A stretch of 64,000 nt of DNA, taken from positions 2,852,001 to 2,916,000 of the forward strand of contig NZ_CP108364.1 in assembly GCF_035946055.1 (NCBI RefSeq). The letters run 5' to 3'. Source of the DNA: Streptomyces sp. NBC_01341 (GTDB lineage Bacteria > Actinomycetota > Actinomycetes > Streptomycetales > Streptomycetaceae). Below the pieces are notes generated by a model. It was not told the origin of the DNA. It saw only the letters and a list, made by a program, of their open reading frames with translations, and made no database searches. The translations under genes and the position numbers were made by a program. Shown one piece after another: positions 51,262-60,601 of the stretch (positions within the stretch are counted from its first letter, which is position 1; every line of letters starts with the position of its first letter).

Positions 51262-52842
51262 ATGTCCGAGCCGCAGAGCGACATCCACACGACCGCGGGC
51301 AAGATCGCGGACCTGCAGCGCCGTATTGAAGAGGCGACACACGCAGGTTCCGCCCGCGCCGTCGAAAAGCAGCACGCCAAGGGCAAGTTGACTGCCCGGG
51401 AGCGCGTCGAGCTCTTGCTCGACGAAGGTTCCTTCGTGGAGCTCGACGAGTTCGCGCGGCACCGCTCCACCAATTTCGGCATCGAGAAGAACCGCCCGTA
51501 CGGGGACGGTGTCGTCACCGGATACGGCACGGTGGACGGCCGTCCCGTCTGCGTGTACTCGCAGGACTTCACCATCTTCGGCGGCTCGCTGGGCGAGGTC
51601 TACGGCGAGAAGATCGTCAAGGTCATGGACTTCGCGCTGAAGACCGGCTGCCCGGTCATCGGCATCAACGACGGCGGCGGGGCCCGCATCCAGGAGGGCG
51701 TCGTCGCCCTGGGCCTGTTCGCCGAGATCTTCCGCCGCAACGTGCACGCGTCGGGCGTGGTCCCGCAGATCTCGCTGATCGTCGGGCCCTGCGCGGGCGG
51801 CGCGGTCTACTCACCGGCGATCACGGACTTCACGGTGATGGTCGACCAGACCTCGCACATGTTCATCACCGGCCCCGACGTCATCAAGACGGTCACCGGC
51901 GAGGACGTCGGCTTCGAGGAGCTGGGCGGCGCCCGTACGCACAACACCACGTCAGGTGTGGCGCACCACATGGCGGGTGACGAGAAGGACGCCATCGAGT
52001 ACGTCAAGTCCCTGCTGTCCTACCTCCCGTCCAACAACCTCTCCGAGGCGCCGGCCTTCCCGGAGGAGGCGGACCTGGGGACCACGGACGAGGACCGCGA
52101 GCTCGACACCCTCATCCCGGACTCGGCGAACCAGCCGTACGACATGCACACCGCGATCGAGCACGTACTCGACGACGGCGAGTTCCTGGAGACCCAGGCC
52201 CTGTTCGCGCCGAACATCATCACCGGCTTCGGGCGCGTCGAGGGCTTTCCGGTCGGCATCGTCGCCAACCAGCCGATGCAGTTCGCCGGCTGTCTGGACA
52301 TCAACGCGAGCGAGAAGGCCGCGCGCTTCGTCCGCACCTGCGACGCCTTCAACGTGCCGGTCCTCACCTTCGTCGACGTGCCCGGCTTCCTCCCGGGGGT
52401 CGACCAGGAGTACGGCGGCATCATCCGCCGGGGCGCCAAGCTCATCTACGCCTACGCCGAGGCCACCGTCCCGCTGATCACGGTGATCACCCGCAAGGCG
52501 TTCGGCGGAGCCTACGACGTCATGGGCTCCAAGCACCTGGGCGCCGACCTCAACCTGGCGTGGCCGACCGCGCAGATCGCGGTGATGGGCGCCCAGGGCG
52601 CGGTGAACATCCTGCACCGCCGCACGATCGCGGCCGCCGACGACCCCGAGGCGACCCGCGCCGAGCTGATGACCGACTACGAGGACGCCCTCCTCAACCC
52701 GTACGTCGCGGCCGAGCGCGGCTACGTCGACGCGGTGATCATGCCGTCCGAGACCCGGGCGCACCTGGTGAAGGGCCTGCGCCAGCTCCGCACGAAGCGT
52801 GAGTCCCTGCCGCCGAAGAAGCACGGCAACATCCCCCTCTAA
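51262..52842 (+). CDS. pccB: acyl-CoA carboxylase carboxyltransferase (beta) subunit
   Basis: A 526-aa crotonase-fold carboxyltransferase. Oxyanion signatures [13 protein letters not shown] and the second half [24 protein letters not shown] are clear, with the ending KKHGNIPL typical of the PccB type. It moves carboxyl from biotin on AccA to propionyl-CoA, giving methylmalonyl-CoA for polyketides and odd-chain metabolism; related AccB uses acetyl-CoA too. It is followed 14 nt later by the epsilon subunit. GGGAG precedes ATG 51262. I recall S. coelicolor pccB as SCO4926. Confidence 0.95.
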   Translation: MSEPQSDIHTTAGKIADLQRRIEEATHAGSARAVEKQHAKGKLTARERVELLLDEGSFVELDEFARHRSTNFGIEKNRPYGDGVVTGYGTVDGRPVCVYSQDFTIFGGSLGEVYGEKIVKVMDFALKTGCPVIGINDGGGARIQEGVVALGLFAEIFRRNVHASGVVPQISLIVGPCAGGAVYSPAITDFTVMVDQTSHMFITGPDVIKTVTGEDVGFEELGGARTHNTTSGVAHHMAGDEKDAIEYVKSLLSYLPSNNLSEAPAFPEEADLGTTDEDRELDTLIPDSANQPYDMHTAIEHVLDDGEFLETQALFAPNIITGFGRVEGFPVGIVANQPMQFAGCLDINASEKAARFVRTCDAFNVPVLTFVDVPGFLPGVDQEYGGIIRRGAKLIYAYAEATVPLITVITRKAFGGAYDVMGSKHLGADLNLAWPTAQIAVMGAQGAVNILHRRTIAAADDPEATRAELMTDYEDALLNPYVAAERGYVDAVIMPSETRAHLVKGLRQLRTKRESLPPKKHGNIPL

Positions 52843-52856
52843 CCACGGGAGCCACC

Positions 52857-53063
52857 ATGATCAAGGTCGTACGGGGCAATCCGACCCCGGAGGAGCTCGC
52901 CGCGGCCCTCGCCGTGGTCCGGGCGCGTGCGGCGGCGGCCGTCGCCGTGCCGTCCGGCGCCCCGCTGCCGCCCGAGCAGTGGTCGGACCCGGGACGCATC
53001 GCCCGCGGCGGCACGCTGCGGCCGGGCCCCCGGTCGTGGGCGCGGACGTACTGGCCCTCCTGA
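52857..53063 (+). CDS. pccE: acyl-CoA carboxylase epsilon subunit
   Basis: A 68-aa protein with the epsilon-subunit signature: [20 protein letters not shown] at the start and [11 protein letters not shown] ... WARTYWPS at the end. Epsilon proteins bind the carboxyltransferase and raise its activity; they occur only in actinomycetes. It lies 14 nt downstream of pccB and is clearly co-transcribed. The gene is short but all signature parts are present. Confidence 0.93.
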   Translation: MIKVVRGNPTPEELAAALAVVRARAAAAVAVPSGAPLPPEQWSDPGRIARGGTLRPGPRSWARTYWPS

Positions 53064-53143
53064 GGCGGCCCGGCGGGCCCGCGAGCGGCGCTTGAGTACC
53101 CGTACTCAGGCGCCGCGGCCGTGTCCGGAGCACCATCGGACGC

Positions 53144-53272
53144 ATGCTGTGGTCCGACCCCGAGAACAAGCCCCCGAAGGAACTCCGCGACGCCCAGGAC
53201 ATGATGCGCCGCGCGGGGCTGCTGCTGGCCCTGGCCATGGTCGTGGCGATGTTCGTCCTGGGCACCCGCTGA
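53144..53272 (+). CDS. small single-pass membrane protein (42 aa)
   Basis: A 42-aa frame from ATG 53144: a charged N-terminal part ([21 protein letters not shown]) and a C-terminal helix ([19 protein letters not shown]). Third positions are G/C and it lies between pccE and maf in the same direction. I believe similar small proteins stand at this place in other Streptomyces. No ribosome site of note; function unknown. Confidence 0.65.
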   Translation: MLWSDPENKPPKELRDAQDMMRRAGLLLALAMVVAMFVLGTR

Positions 53273-53288
53273 GGTCCCCGGCCCCGCC

Positions 53289-53294
53289 TACGAT
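53289..53294 (+). promoter_or_regulatory. -10 box of the Maf gene
   Basis: TACGAT, 7 nt before ATG 53302 without a ribosome site; an in-frame ATG at 53293 overlaps this box and is therefore not chosen. Confidence 0.4.
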
Positions 53295-53301
53295 GGCGGG
53301 T

Positions 53302-53904
53302 ATGACTGATCAGCGCCGCCTCGTGCTCGCCTCCGCCTCCCCCGCCCGTCTCGGTCTCCTCCGTCAGGCGGGTTTCGCCCCCGAGGTGATCGTCAGCGGT
53401 GTGGACGAGGACGCGGTCAGCGCCCCCACCCCGGGAGAGCTGGCCCTCGTCCTGGCCGAGGCGAAGGCCGCGGCCGTCGCGGCCCGCCCGGAGGCGTCCG
53501 GCGCGCTGGTGATCGGCTGCGACTCGGTACTGGAGCTGGACGGCGAGGCGTTCGGCAAGCCCGCGGACGGCGAGGAGGCCACGGCCCGCTGGAAGTCGAT
53601 GCGCGGCCGGCCGGGCATCCTGCAGACGGGTCACAGCGTCATCGACACGGCGACCGGCCGTACGGCGTCGGCGACCGCCTCCACCGTCGTCAGGTTCGGC
53701 GAGCCGACCGACGCCGAGGTTGCGGCGTACGTCGCCACCGGCGAACCGCTGCACGTCGCGGGTGCGTTCACGCTGGACGGCCGCTCGGCGCCGTTCGTCG
53801 AGGCGATCGAGGGCAGCCACGGCAACGTCATCGGACTCTCGCTGCCCCTGCTGCGCCGGCTCCTGGGCGAACTGGGCTTCTCCGTCACCGATTTCTGGGT
53901 CTGA
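53302..53904 (+). CDS. maf: Maf-family nucleoside triphosphate pyrophosphatase
   Basis: A 200-aa house-cleaning enzyme. Substrate loop [16 protein letters not shown] at the start, catalytic Asp in [10 protein letters not shown] and the loop [13 protein letters not shown]-terminal [14 protein letters not shown] is usual. It hydrolyses non-canonical or modified NTPs (dTTP/UTP or methylated forms) to the monophosphates and is linked with septum control in some bacteria. It sits between acyl-CoA carboxylase genes without an obvious functional tie. Confidence 0.93.
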   Translation: MTDQRRLVLASASPARLGLLRQAGFAPEVIVSGVDEDAVSAPTPGELALVLAEAKAAAVAARPEASGALVIGCDSVLELDGEAFGKPADGEEATARWKSMRGRPGILQTGHSVIDTATGRTASATASTVVRFGEPTDAEVAAYVATGEPLHVAGAFTLDGRSAPFVEAIEGSHGNVIGLSLPLLRRLLGELGFSVTDFWV

Positions 53905-53919
53905 GCGGCGGCGGGCACG

Positions 53920-54360
53920 TCACACGGCGGCCGGGGCCCCTTCGGGGCCGGCCGCCGTGTCCTGTGGCACACGCCGGTCGAACGCCACCAGGGTCAGCAC
54001 GATCAGTGCGAGGACGGCCATCATGAACGCGAAGGCCGCCCAGCCGATCAGCCCCACCGCCAGGGCGCCCAGCACCCCGTGGACGACCGCGCAGGCGATG
54101 AGGGCGATCCGGCCGAAGCGGCCCGGTGCCCGGTCGCGTATGCCGGCCAGCAGCGGTATCAGCCCGCACAGCACCAGCAGGACGCCCGAGACGCCGCCCA
54201 TCACCCAGGTGCCGGTGACCATGGCATCGGGATCCATCCCCGCCAGGGACATGCTCTGGTTGTCCGCGACCGTCGCCAGGACGCCGTTGACGAGCACGAT
54301 GCCCACGGCCTCCACGAAGAGAACGATCGCGGTCACGAAGGCCACTGGTCTGCGCACCAC
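53920..54360 (-). CDS. integral membrane hypothetical protein
   Basis: A 146-aa protein with four hydrophobic helices (VAFVTAIVLFVEAVGIVLVN; WVMGGVSGVLLVLCGLIPLLAG; IALIACAVVHGVLGALAVG; AFMMAVLALIVLTLVAFD). GTG 54360 is preceded by AGGGGG at 7 nt. No named family recognised. Lies between maf (convergent) and accA (divergent). Function unknown. Confidence 0.8.
   Translation of the reverse strand: MVRRPVAFVTAIVLFVEAVGIVLVNGVLATVADNQSMSLAGMDPDAMVTGTWVMGGVSGVLLVLCGLIPLLAGIRDRAPGRFGRIALIACAVVHGVLGALAVGLIGWAAFAFMMAVLALIVLTLVAFDRRVPQDTAAGPEGAPAAV
53922..53960. terminator. hairpin between maf and the membrane-protein gene
   Basis: ACACGGCGGCC and GGCCGCCGTGT pair, continuing into GGCCCC / GGGGCC with a two-base bulge and loop TTC. 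It overlaps the last codons of the leftward gene. Confidence 0.6.
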
Positions 54361-54770
54361 GGTGCCACCCCCTGTTACCTGCAGTACGTGCGATAGCGCG
54401 GACCCTACTAACGGGTAACGCACCGGACAAGGGGTCGGACGCCGTCGGCCGCCCGCACGCACCACCCGCCCGCCCCTCGGCGGGGACGCGCCGCGCCCGC
54501 GGTCGTGCCGAGGCAAAGATTCCATCGGCCGTTCGTAGGGAGTCCACAAAGAAACGCCGCGCGCCGTTGACCGTCCGGACAGAGACTTGGGCCACACTTC
54601 GTGGCTACTGTGCCGTTGAGGATGGCGGCGTACCGTGGTGCGACAAGGGATTTCGCGACTCGAGCAAGCCTCGAATCACACTCCGTGTGGGCAAGTTCAC
54701 TATTGGGGACGGGTCGTACGGCCGTGTCGGTAGTCCCTAAACTCAGCTTGTTCTCAAGGAGGGAGTCATC
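54361..54770. other. 410-nt intergenic region before accA
   Basis: Divergent promoter region without a gene that I can support. It contains a 5-5-5 dyad (GCCAC-ACTTC-GTGGC, 54591-54605), TTGACC (about 54567), a likely accA -10 (TAAACT, 54738-54743) and the strong accA ribosome site AAGGAGGGAG (about 54757). The long leader room suggests regulation of accA. Confidence 0.5.
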
Positions 54771-56525
54771 GTGCGCAAGGTGCTCATCGCCAACCGTGGC
54801 GAAATCGCTGTCCGTGTTGCTCGGGCTTGCCGGGATGCCGGAATCGCGAGCGTAGCCGTCTACGCCGATCCGGACCGGGACGCTCTGCATGTGCGCGCGG
54901 CCGACGAAGCGTTCGCTCTGGGCGGTGACACCCCGGCCGCCAGTTATCTGGACATGGCCAAGGTGCTCCAGGCTGCCAAGGACTCGGGGGCGGACGCGAT
55001 CCACCCGGGTTACGGCTTCCTCTCGGAGAACGCGGAGTTCGCCCAGGCCGTGCTCGACGCCGGCCTCACGTGGATCGGCCCGCCGCCGCACGCGATCCGC
55101 GACCTGGGTGACAAGGTCGCCGCCCGCCACATCGCCCAGCGCGCGGGCGCCCCGCTGGTGGCCGGCACACCGGACCCGGTCTCGGGTTCCGACGAGGTCG
55201 TGGAGTTCGCCGAGAAGAACGGCCTGCCGGTCGCGATCAAAGCGGCCTTCGGCGGTGGCGGCCGCGGCCTGAAGGTCGCCCGCACGCTGGAGGAGATCCC
55301 CGAGCTGTACGACTCCGCGGTCCGCGAAGCCGTCGCGGCGTTCGGGCGGGGTGAGTGCTTCGTCGAGCGCTACCTCGACAAGCCGCGCCATGTGGAGACC
55401 CAGTGCCTGGCCGACCAGCACGGCAACGTCGTCGTCGTCTCGACGCGTGACTGCTCGCTGCAGCGCCGCCACCAGAAGCTCGTCGAGGAGGCCCCGGCAC
55501 CCTTCCTGTCCGAGGCGCAGAACGCCGAGCTGTACGCGGCCTCGAAGGCCATCCTGAAGGAGGCCGGCTACGTCGGCGCCGGCACCGTCGAGTTCCTCGT
55601 CGGCGTGGACGGCACAATCTCCTTCCTCGAGGTCAACACCCGCCTGCAGGTGGAGCACCCCGTCACCGAGGAGGTCACCGGCCTCGACCTCGTCCGCGAG
55701 ATGTTCCGCATCGCCGACGGCGAGGAGCTCGGTTACGGCGACCCGGCCGTGCGCGGCCACTCCTTCGAGTTCCGGATCAACGGCGAGGACCCGGGCCGCG
55801 GCTTCCTCCCCGCCCCCGGCACCGTCACGCTGTTCGCCCCGCCCACCGGTCCGGGCGTGCGCCTGGACGCGGGCGTCGAGACCGGCAGCGTCATCGGCCC
55901 CGCCTGGGACTCCCTCCTGGCGAAGCTGGTCGTGACGGGCGCGACCCGTGAGCAGGCCCTGCAGCGCGCCGCGCGTGCGCTGGGCGAGTTCACCGTCGAG
56001 GGCATGGCCACCGCCATCCCCTTCCACCGCGCGGTCGTCGTCGACCCGGCGTTCACCTCGGACCCCTTCCAGGTCCACACCCGGTGGATCGAGACGGAGT
56101 TCGTCAACGACATCAAGCCCTTCGCGGTGCCCGCGGACCAGGACGCCGACGAGGAGTCCAACCGCGAGACCGTGGTCGTCGAGGTCGGCGGCAAGCGCCT
56201 CGAGGTGTCCCTGCCGTCCTCGCTGGGCATGAGCCTGGCCCGCACGGGCCTGGCCGCGGGGGCCAAGCCCAAGCGCCGCGCGGCGAAGAAGTCCGGCTCC
56301 GCGGCCTCCGGTGACACCCTCGCCTCCCCGATGCAGGGAACGATCGTGAAGATCGCCGTCGAGGAGGGCCAGGAGGTCAAGGAGGGCGACCTCATCGTCG
56401 TACTCGAGGCGATGAAGATGGAGCAGCCCCTCAACGCGCACCGCTCCGGCACCGTCAAGGGTCTGGCGGCCGAGGTCGGCACGTCGATCTCCTCCGGCGC
56501 GGCGATCTGCGAGATCAAGGACTGA
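54771..56525 (+). CDS. accA: acyl-CoA carboxylase alpha subunit (biotin carboxylase + carrier)
   Basis: A 584-aa two-domain protein. Biotin carboxylase: [20 protein letters not shown] start, [14 protein letters not shown]-grasp loop [13 protein letters not shown] near 165 and [23 protein letters not shown]. The C-terminal carrier domain has EAMKMEQ with the biotinyl Lys K549. It carboxylates biotin with bicarbonate and ATP and serves both acetyl- and propionyl-CoA carboxylases. GTG start after AAGGAGGGAG. I recall S. coelicolor accA1 as SCO4921. Confidence 0.96.
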   Translation: MRKVLIANRGEIAVRVARACRDAGIASVAVYADPDRDALHVRAADEAFALGGDTPAASYLDMAKVLQAAKDSGADAIHPGYGFLSENAEFAQAVLDAGLTWIGPPPHAIRDLGDKVAARHIAQRAGAPLVAGTPDPVSGSDEVVEFAEKNGLPVAIKAAFGGGGRGLKVARTLEEIPELYDSAVREAVAAFGRGECFVERYLDKPRHVETQCLADQHGNVVVVSTRDCSLQRRHQKLVEEAPAPFLSEAQNAELYAASKAILKEAGYVGAGTVEFLVGVDGTISFLEVNTRLQVEHPVTEEVTGLDLVREMFRIADGEELGYGDPAVRGHSFEFRINGEDPGRGFLPAPGTVTLFAPPTGPGVRLDAGVETGSVIGPAWDSLLAKLVVTGATREQALQRAARALGEFTVEGMATAIPFHRAVVVDPAFTSDPFQVHTRWIETEFVNDIKPFAVPADQDADEESNRETVVVEVGGKRLEVSLPSSLGMSLARTGLAAGAKPKRRAAKKSGSAASGDTLASPMQGTIVKIAVEEGQEVKEGDLIVVLEAMKMEQPLNAHRSGTVKGLAAEVGTSISSGAAICEIKD

Positions 56526-56540
56526 CGCTCGTACTCGCGC

Positions 56541-56572
56541 ACTGGGGGCCCGGCATCCGCCGGGCCCCCAGT
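56541..56572 (+). terminator. strong terminator of accA
   Basis: Perfect 14-bp stem (ACTGGGGGCCCGGC / GCCGGGCCCCCAGT) with loop ATCC, 15 nt after the stop. Confidence 0.85.
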
Positions 56573-56613
56573 GGCATCCTGGGACGCGGGAGCGGACACC
56601 AGGAGGACAGGCC

Positions 56614-57234
56614 ATGGCGATGAGCGCGGTACCCACACCGGCCCGGCCGCTGCGCGCCGATGCCCGCCGCAACCGCGACCGGCTGGTGAGCGAGGCGCGG
56701 GCGTCCTTCGCTGCCCACGGCACGGACGCCTCGCTGGAGGACATCGCCCGGAGCGCGGGGGTCGGCATCGGTACGCTCTACCGGCACTTCCCGAACCGCC
56801 ACGCCCTGATGAACGCGGTCTTCCAGGACGCGCTGACCGACCTGCTCGACCGCTCCGGCGAACTGGCGCACGCGGAACAGCCATGCACCGCGCTCGTCGA
56901 GTGGCTGGGTGCGATCGTCACCCATGCGGGTGAATACCGAGGGCTGGCGAGGGCCCTCATGTCGACGTCCGGCGACGAGACCTCCGCATTGACGTCCTGT
57001 CATGTGCCGTTGCGCCAGGCGGGCGAGAGACTGCTCGCGCGGGCCCGGGCGGACGGCTCGGTGCGGGCGGACGTGTCGATCGACGACCTGCTGCGGCTCA
57101 CCAACGCGATCGCGCTGGCCACGGAGCAGCCCCCGGCCGATCCCGACCTGGCCTGCCGCCTGCTGCGGCTGACGCTGCACGGGCTGAAGGCGGACCCGGC
57201 CGATCCGCGGCCGTCGCCCCCTCCGGGCGGCTGA
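56614..57234 (+). CDS. TetR/AcrR-family transcriptional regulator
   Basis: A 206-aa regulator. The DNA-binding part is DARRNRDRLVSEARASFAAHG, TDASLEDIARSAGVGIGTLYRHFPNRHALM (about 20-65). The C-terminal domain (TRNA-like DLLDRSGELAHAEQPCTALVEW ... DDLLRLTNAIALATEQ) is of the SbtR-like type. GGAGGACAG precedes ATG 56614. No transporter or enzyme gene is adjacent, so its target is unknown. Starts right after the accA terminator. Confidence 0.92.
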   Translation: MAMSAVPTPARPLRADARRNRDRLVSEARASFAAHGTDASLEDIARSAGVGIGTLYRHFPNRHALMNAVFQDALTDLLDRSGELAHAEQPCTALVEWLGAIVTHAGEYRGLARALMSTSGDETSALTSCHVPLRQAGERLLARARADGSVRADVSIDDLLRLTNAIALATEQPPADPDLACRLLRLTLHGLKADPADPRPSPPPGG

Positions 57235-57264
57235 GGCCACCCTCCGGCGCCCCGCGCCCGGTCC

Positions 57265-58233
57265 CTACCGGCGTCGCATGTCCGCGACGCGGCCCACCGG
57301 CCCGTCCGGCAGTGCCGCCGCGCTCCGCAACTGTGGTCCGAGACCTCCCGACCCTCCGTGACCGCCCTGGGTGCGGCGCTGACCGGGCAGCGGCATTTCC
57401 TGCCTGGGCTGCCGTCCGGGCGGCAGGGCGTCTCCGGCCGCGGAGTCCGCGTCGGGTCCCGCCACCGTGATCTCCACCCCCTGGTCGGCCAGGGCCTGGA
57501 GTTCGGTGGCCGCGCGCTCGTCGTGCACCGGTGGCTCGTCCGTCACCAGACGGGTGATCAGCTCCGTGGGTACCGTCTGGAACATGGTGTCGGAACCGAG
57601 CTTCGTGTGGTCCGCGAGGACCACCACCTCGGCGGCGGCCTGCACCAGCGCGCGGTCCACGCTGGCGGAGAGCATGTTGGACGTGGACAGCCCGCGCTCC
57701 GCGGTCAGCCCGCTCCCGGACAGGAAGGCCCGGGAGACCCGCAGCCCCTGCAGGGACTGCTCGGCACCGCTCCCCACGAGGGCGTAGTTGCTCCCCCGCA
57801 GCGTGCCGCCGGTCATCACCACCTCGACGCGGTTGGCATGGGCCAACGCCTGGGCGACGAGCAGCGAGTTGGTGACCACGGTCAGACCGGGCACACGTGC
57901 GAGCCGGCGGGCCAGCTCCTGCGTGGTCGTTCCGGCGCCGACCACGATGGCCTCGCCCTCACCGACCAGGCCGGCCGCCATATCGGCGATGGCCGTTTTC
58001 TCCGCGGTGGAAAGATGGGATTTCTGCGGGAAGCCGGACTCCCGCGTAAAACCGCCCGGCAAGACCGCACCGCCGTGCCGGCGGTCGAGGAGTCCTTCTG
58101 CCTCCAGCGCCCGCACGTCCCGCCGTACGGTCACTTCGGAGGTCTGGACGACGCGGGCGAGCTCACGGAGCGATACCGCACCGTTGGCGCGCACCATTTC
58201 GAGGATCAATTGACGACGTTCTGCAGCGAACAC
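57265..58233 (-). CDS. DeoR-family transcriptional regulator
   Basis: A 322-aa regulator, about 60 residues longer than typical. HTH: ERRQLILEMVRANGAVSLRELARVVQTSEVTVRRDVRALEAEG (about 5-48), then the sugar-phosphate-sensing domain (VVGAGTTTQELARRL; DHTKLGSDT). The extra C-terminal tail is rich in Gly, Arg and Pro. GTG 58233 has a clear promoter 7 nt upstream and no ribosome site, so a leaderless mRNA. Nucleoside-salvage genes follow 2.4 kb away, which suggests a target. Confidence 0.9.
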   Translation of the reverse strand: MFAAERRQLILEMVRANGAVSLRELARVVQTSEVTVRRDVRALEAEGLLDRRHGGAVLPGGFTRESGFPQKSHLSTAEKTAIADMAAGLVGEGEAIVVGAGTTTQELARRLARVPGLTVVTNSLLVAQALAHANRVEVVMTGGTLRGSNYALVGSGAEQSLQGLRVSRAFLSGSGLTAERGLSTSNMLSASVDRALVQAAAEVVVLADHTKLGSDTMFQTVPTELITRLVTDEPPVHDERAATELQALADQGVEITVAGPDADSAAGDALPPGRQPRQEMPLPGQRRTQGGHGGSGGLGPQLRSAAALPDGPVGRVADMRRR

Positions 58234-58240
58234 GAAACTG

Positions 58241-58270
58241 ACAGTAACCTGGCCGTACGTTGCTTTTCAG
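58241..58270 (-). promoter_or_regulatory. leaderless promoter of the DeoR gene
   Basis: On the minus strand CTGAAA (58270-58265) and TACTGT (58246-58241) are 18 nt apart; TACTGT ends 7 nt before GTG 58233. This is the best -35/-10 pair in the window. Confidence 0.6.
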
Positions 58271-58304
58271 CAGTTTGCGCCGAATAAGAGAAGTTGTGCA
58301 TGAG

Positions 58305-58334
58305 CGAGGCCCCCTAGTGGTATAGGGGGCCTCG
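58305..58334. terminator. terminator between lpdA and the DeoR gene
   Basis: Perfect 12-bp stem (CGAGGCCCCCTA / TAGGGGGCCTCG) with a 6-nt loop, 23 nt past the lpdA stop on the minus strand. Confidence 0.8.
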
Positions 58335-58357
58335 TCGCAGGTGGAACGGTCCGGGTA

Positions 58358-59797
58358 CTACGCCTCGCCGGCCGACTTACGGGTGTGCAACTGGCGGGCG
58401 ACCTCGGCGATCGAGCCCGACAGGGACGGGTAGACGGTGAAGGCGTTCGCGATCTGCTCCACCGTCAGGTTGTTGTCGACCGCGAGCGAGATCGGGTGGA
58501 TCAGCTCGCTGGCCCTCGGTGCGACGACACAGCCGCCGACCACGATGCCGGTGCCCGGGCGGCAGAAGATCTTGACGAAGCCGTCCCTGATGCCCTGCAT
58601 CTTGGCGCGCGGGTTGCGCAGCAGGGGAAGCTTCACGACACGGGCGTCGATCTTGCCGGAGTCGACGTCGGCCTGGCTGTAACCGACCGTGGCGATCTCG
58701 GGGTCGGTGAAGACGTTCGCGGAGACCGTCTTGAGGTTCAGCGGCGCCACGGCGTCGCCGAGGAAGTGGTACATCGCGATACGGCCCTGCATGGCGGCGA
58801 CCGAGGCCAGTGCGAAGATCCCGGTGACGTCACCGGCCGCGTAGACGCCGGGGGCGCTGGTGCGGGAGACCCGGTCGGTGCGGATGTGACCGGAGTCCTT
58901 GAGCTGCACCCCGGACTCCTCCAGGCCCATGCCCGCGGTGTTCGGGATCGCGCCGACGGCCATGAGGCAGTGTGTGCCGGAGATGACGCGGCCGTCGGCC
59001 AGCGTGACCTCCACCCGGTCGCCGACGCGCTTGGCGGACTGCGCGCGGGAGCGGGCCATGACGTTCATGCCGCGGCGCCGGAAGACGTCCTCCAGGACGG
59101 CCGCCGCGTCGGGGTCCTCGCCCGGGAGCACCCGGTCGCGGGAGGAGACCAGGGTCACGCGCGAGCCGAGCGCCTGGTAGGCGCCGGCGAACTCCGCGCC
59201 GGTGACACCGGATCCGACCACGATGAGCTCCTCGGGGAGCTCGTCGAGGTCGTAGACCTGGGTCCAGTTCAGGATGCGCTCGCCGTCGGGCTGGGCGTCC
59301 GGGATCTCCCGGGGGTGGCCGCCCGTCGCGATCAGGACGGCGTCGGCGGTGAGCCTCTCCTCGGTGCCGTCGGCCGCGGTCACCACGACCTGCCGGGAGC
59401 CGTCGGAAGCCTGGAGGCCCTCGAGCCGGCCGCGGCCGCGCATGACCCTGGCCCCCGCGCGGGTGACCGAGGCGGTGATGTCGTGGGACTGGGCGAGCGC
59501 GAGGCGCTTCACCCGCCGGTTCACCTTCCCGAGGTCGACGCCGACCACCCGCGCCGCCTGCTCGATGTGGGGGGTGTCGTCGGCGACGATGATGCCCAGT
59601 TCCTCGTAGGAGGAGTCGAAGGTGGTCATCACCTCGGCCGTCGCGATCAGGGTCTTCGAGGGCACGCAGTCGGTGAGTACCGACGCGCCGCCGAGGCCGT
59701 CGCAGTCGACGACGGTCACCTCCGCGCCGAGCTGGGCGCCCACCAGTGCGGCCTCGTAGCCGCCGGGGCCACCGCCGATGATCACGATCCGGGTCAC
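58358..59797 (-). CDS. lpdA: NAD(P)H-quinone reductase, LpdA-type flavoprotein
   Basis: A 479-aa protein of the pyridine-nucleotide disulfide oxidoreductase fold. FAD site IIGGGPGGYEAA at the start, NAD site VVGSGVTGAEFAGAY, FAD-2 GVYAAGDVTG. The redox CxxxxC of true lipoamide dehydrogenases is incomplete: ASVLTDCVPSK has only the second Cys, and the C-terminal His-Glu dyad is changed (ASELIHPISLAV). This matches M. tuberculosis LpdA (Rv3303c), an NAD(P)H:quinone reductase. GTG start. Cytoplasmic. Confidence 0.9.
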   Translation of the reverse strand: MTRIVIIGGGPGGYEAALVGAQLGAEVTVVDCDGLGGASVLTDCVPSKTLIATAEVMTTFDSSYEELGIIVADDTPHIEQAARVVGVDLGKVNRRVKRLALAQSHDITASVTRAGARVMRGRGRLEGLQASDGSRQVVVTAADGTEERLTADAVLIATGGHPREIPDAQPDGERILNWTQVYDLDELPEELIVVGSGVTGAEFAGAYQALGSRVTLVSSRDRVLPGEDPDAAAVLEDVFRRRGMNVMARSRAQSAKRVGDRVEVTLADGRVISGTHCLMAVGAIPNTAGMGLEESGVQLKDSGHIRTDRVSRTSAPGVYAAGDVTGIFALASVAAMQGRIAMYHFLGDAVAPLNLKTVSANVFTDPEIATVGYSQADVDSGKIDARVVKLPLLRNPRAKMQGIRDGFVKIFCRPGTGIVVGGCVVAPRASELIHPISLAVDNNLTVEQIANAFTVYPSLSGSIAEVARQLHTRKSAGEA

Positions 59798-60035
59798 GAA
59801 AAGTCCGCCTCGCGTGGTGTCATCCCACGGCCGTCTGCCGCCCCGGCCGGGGGTCCGGGGGGCCGCCCCGGCGTCTGCAGTACGTAATTCATTGTCCCGC
59901 ACGCGCCAAGCTGCTTCGCCCCGGGGCCCTCCATACGGGCACATGCCCGGTCGGGGCGCGGTTCACCGGCCGCCGCGGGCGTCCACCACGGGTGGTCCCG
60001 CGCCCCGGAACCGGCGCGTCGCGCGTCACCTCCCG

Positions 60036-60041
60036 TACCCT
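60036..60041 (+). promoter_or_regulatory. -10 box of the cyclotransferase-like gene
   Basis: TACCCT, 7 nt before ATG 60049, no ribosome site. The remaining gap back to 59798 holds GC-rich dyads and no gene that I see. Confidence 0.4.
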
Positions 60042-60048
60042 CGACCCC

Positions 60049-60486
60049 ATGTCGCTCTACGCCGCGTACGCCGGCAACCTCGACGCGCGGCTGATGACGC
60101 GCCGCGCACCGCACTCCCCGCTGCGCGGCACGGGCTGGCTCAACGGCTGGCGGCTGACGTTCGGTGGGGAGCAGATGGGCTGGGAGGGCGCGCTGGCCAC
60201 GGTGGTGGAGGCCCCCCGCTCCCAGGTCTTCGTCGCGCTGTACGACCTGGCGCCCATGGACGAGGACTCCATGGACCGCTGGGAGGGCGTCGGCCTCGAC
60301 ATCTACCGGCGCATGCGGGTGCGCGTCCACACCCTGGACGGAGACGAGCCCGCCTGGATGTACGTGCTCAACGGGTACGAGGGCGGGCTGCCCTCCGCCA
60401 GGTACCTGGGCGAGGTGGCGGACGCCGCCGAATCCGCCGGCGCACCCCACGACTACGTGATGAACGTGCGCAAGCACCCCTGCTGA
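60049..60486 (+). CDS. gamma-glutamylcyclotransferase-like protein
   Basis: A 145-aa protein of the GGCT/AIG2-like beta-barrel fold: [13 protein letters not shown] start (the substrate-binding YGxNL variant), [29 protein letters not shown] with the catalytic-type Glu, and the end [10 protein letters not shown] ... YVMNVRKHP. Family members cyclise gamma-glutamyl amines to 5-oxoproline. Streptomyces lacks glutathione, so another gamma-glutamyl compound must be used. Probably leaderless. Confidence 0.85.
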   Translation: MSLYAAYAGNLDARLMTRRAPHSPLRGTGWLNGWRLTFGGEQMGWEGALATVVEAPRSQVFVALYDLAPMDEDSMDRWEGVGLDIYRRMRVRVHTLDGDEPAWMYVLNGYEGGLPSARYLGEVADAAESAGAPHDYVMNVRKHPC

Positions 60487-60564
60487 ACCCGGGCCCCGCA
60501 CGGCTTCCGCCCGGCTTCTGTACGAAAATACGAAGAGGACCGGCCAGACTCTCCTCAGGCACAT

Positions 60565-60594
60565 CTACGCGCGTAGGGAATCAGCGGTTACCCT
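60565..60594 (+). promoter_or_regulatory. promoter/operator of purine nucleoside phosphorylase
   Basis: CTACGCGCGTAG (60565-60576) is a perfect 12-bp palindrome covering the -35 position, and TACCCT (60589-60594) is a -10 ending 7 nt before GTG 60602. The palindrome replaces any -35 consensus, as expected for a regulated promoter. Confidence 0.55.
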
Positions 60595-60601
60595 CTTCCG
60601 C

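Noticed and set aside
54601..54855. An 84-aa plus-strand frame overlapping the accA start
   Set aside because: Runs into accA in another frame, no ribosome site and no family; treated as leader sequence.
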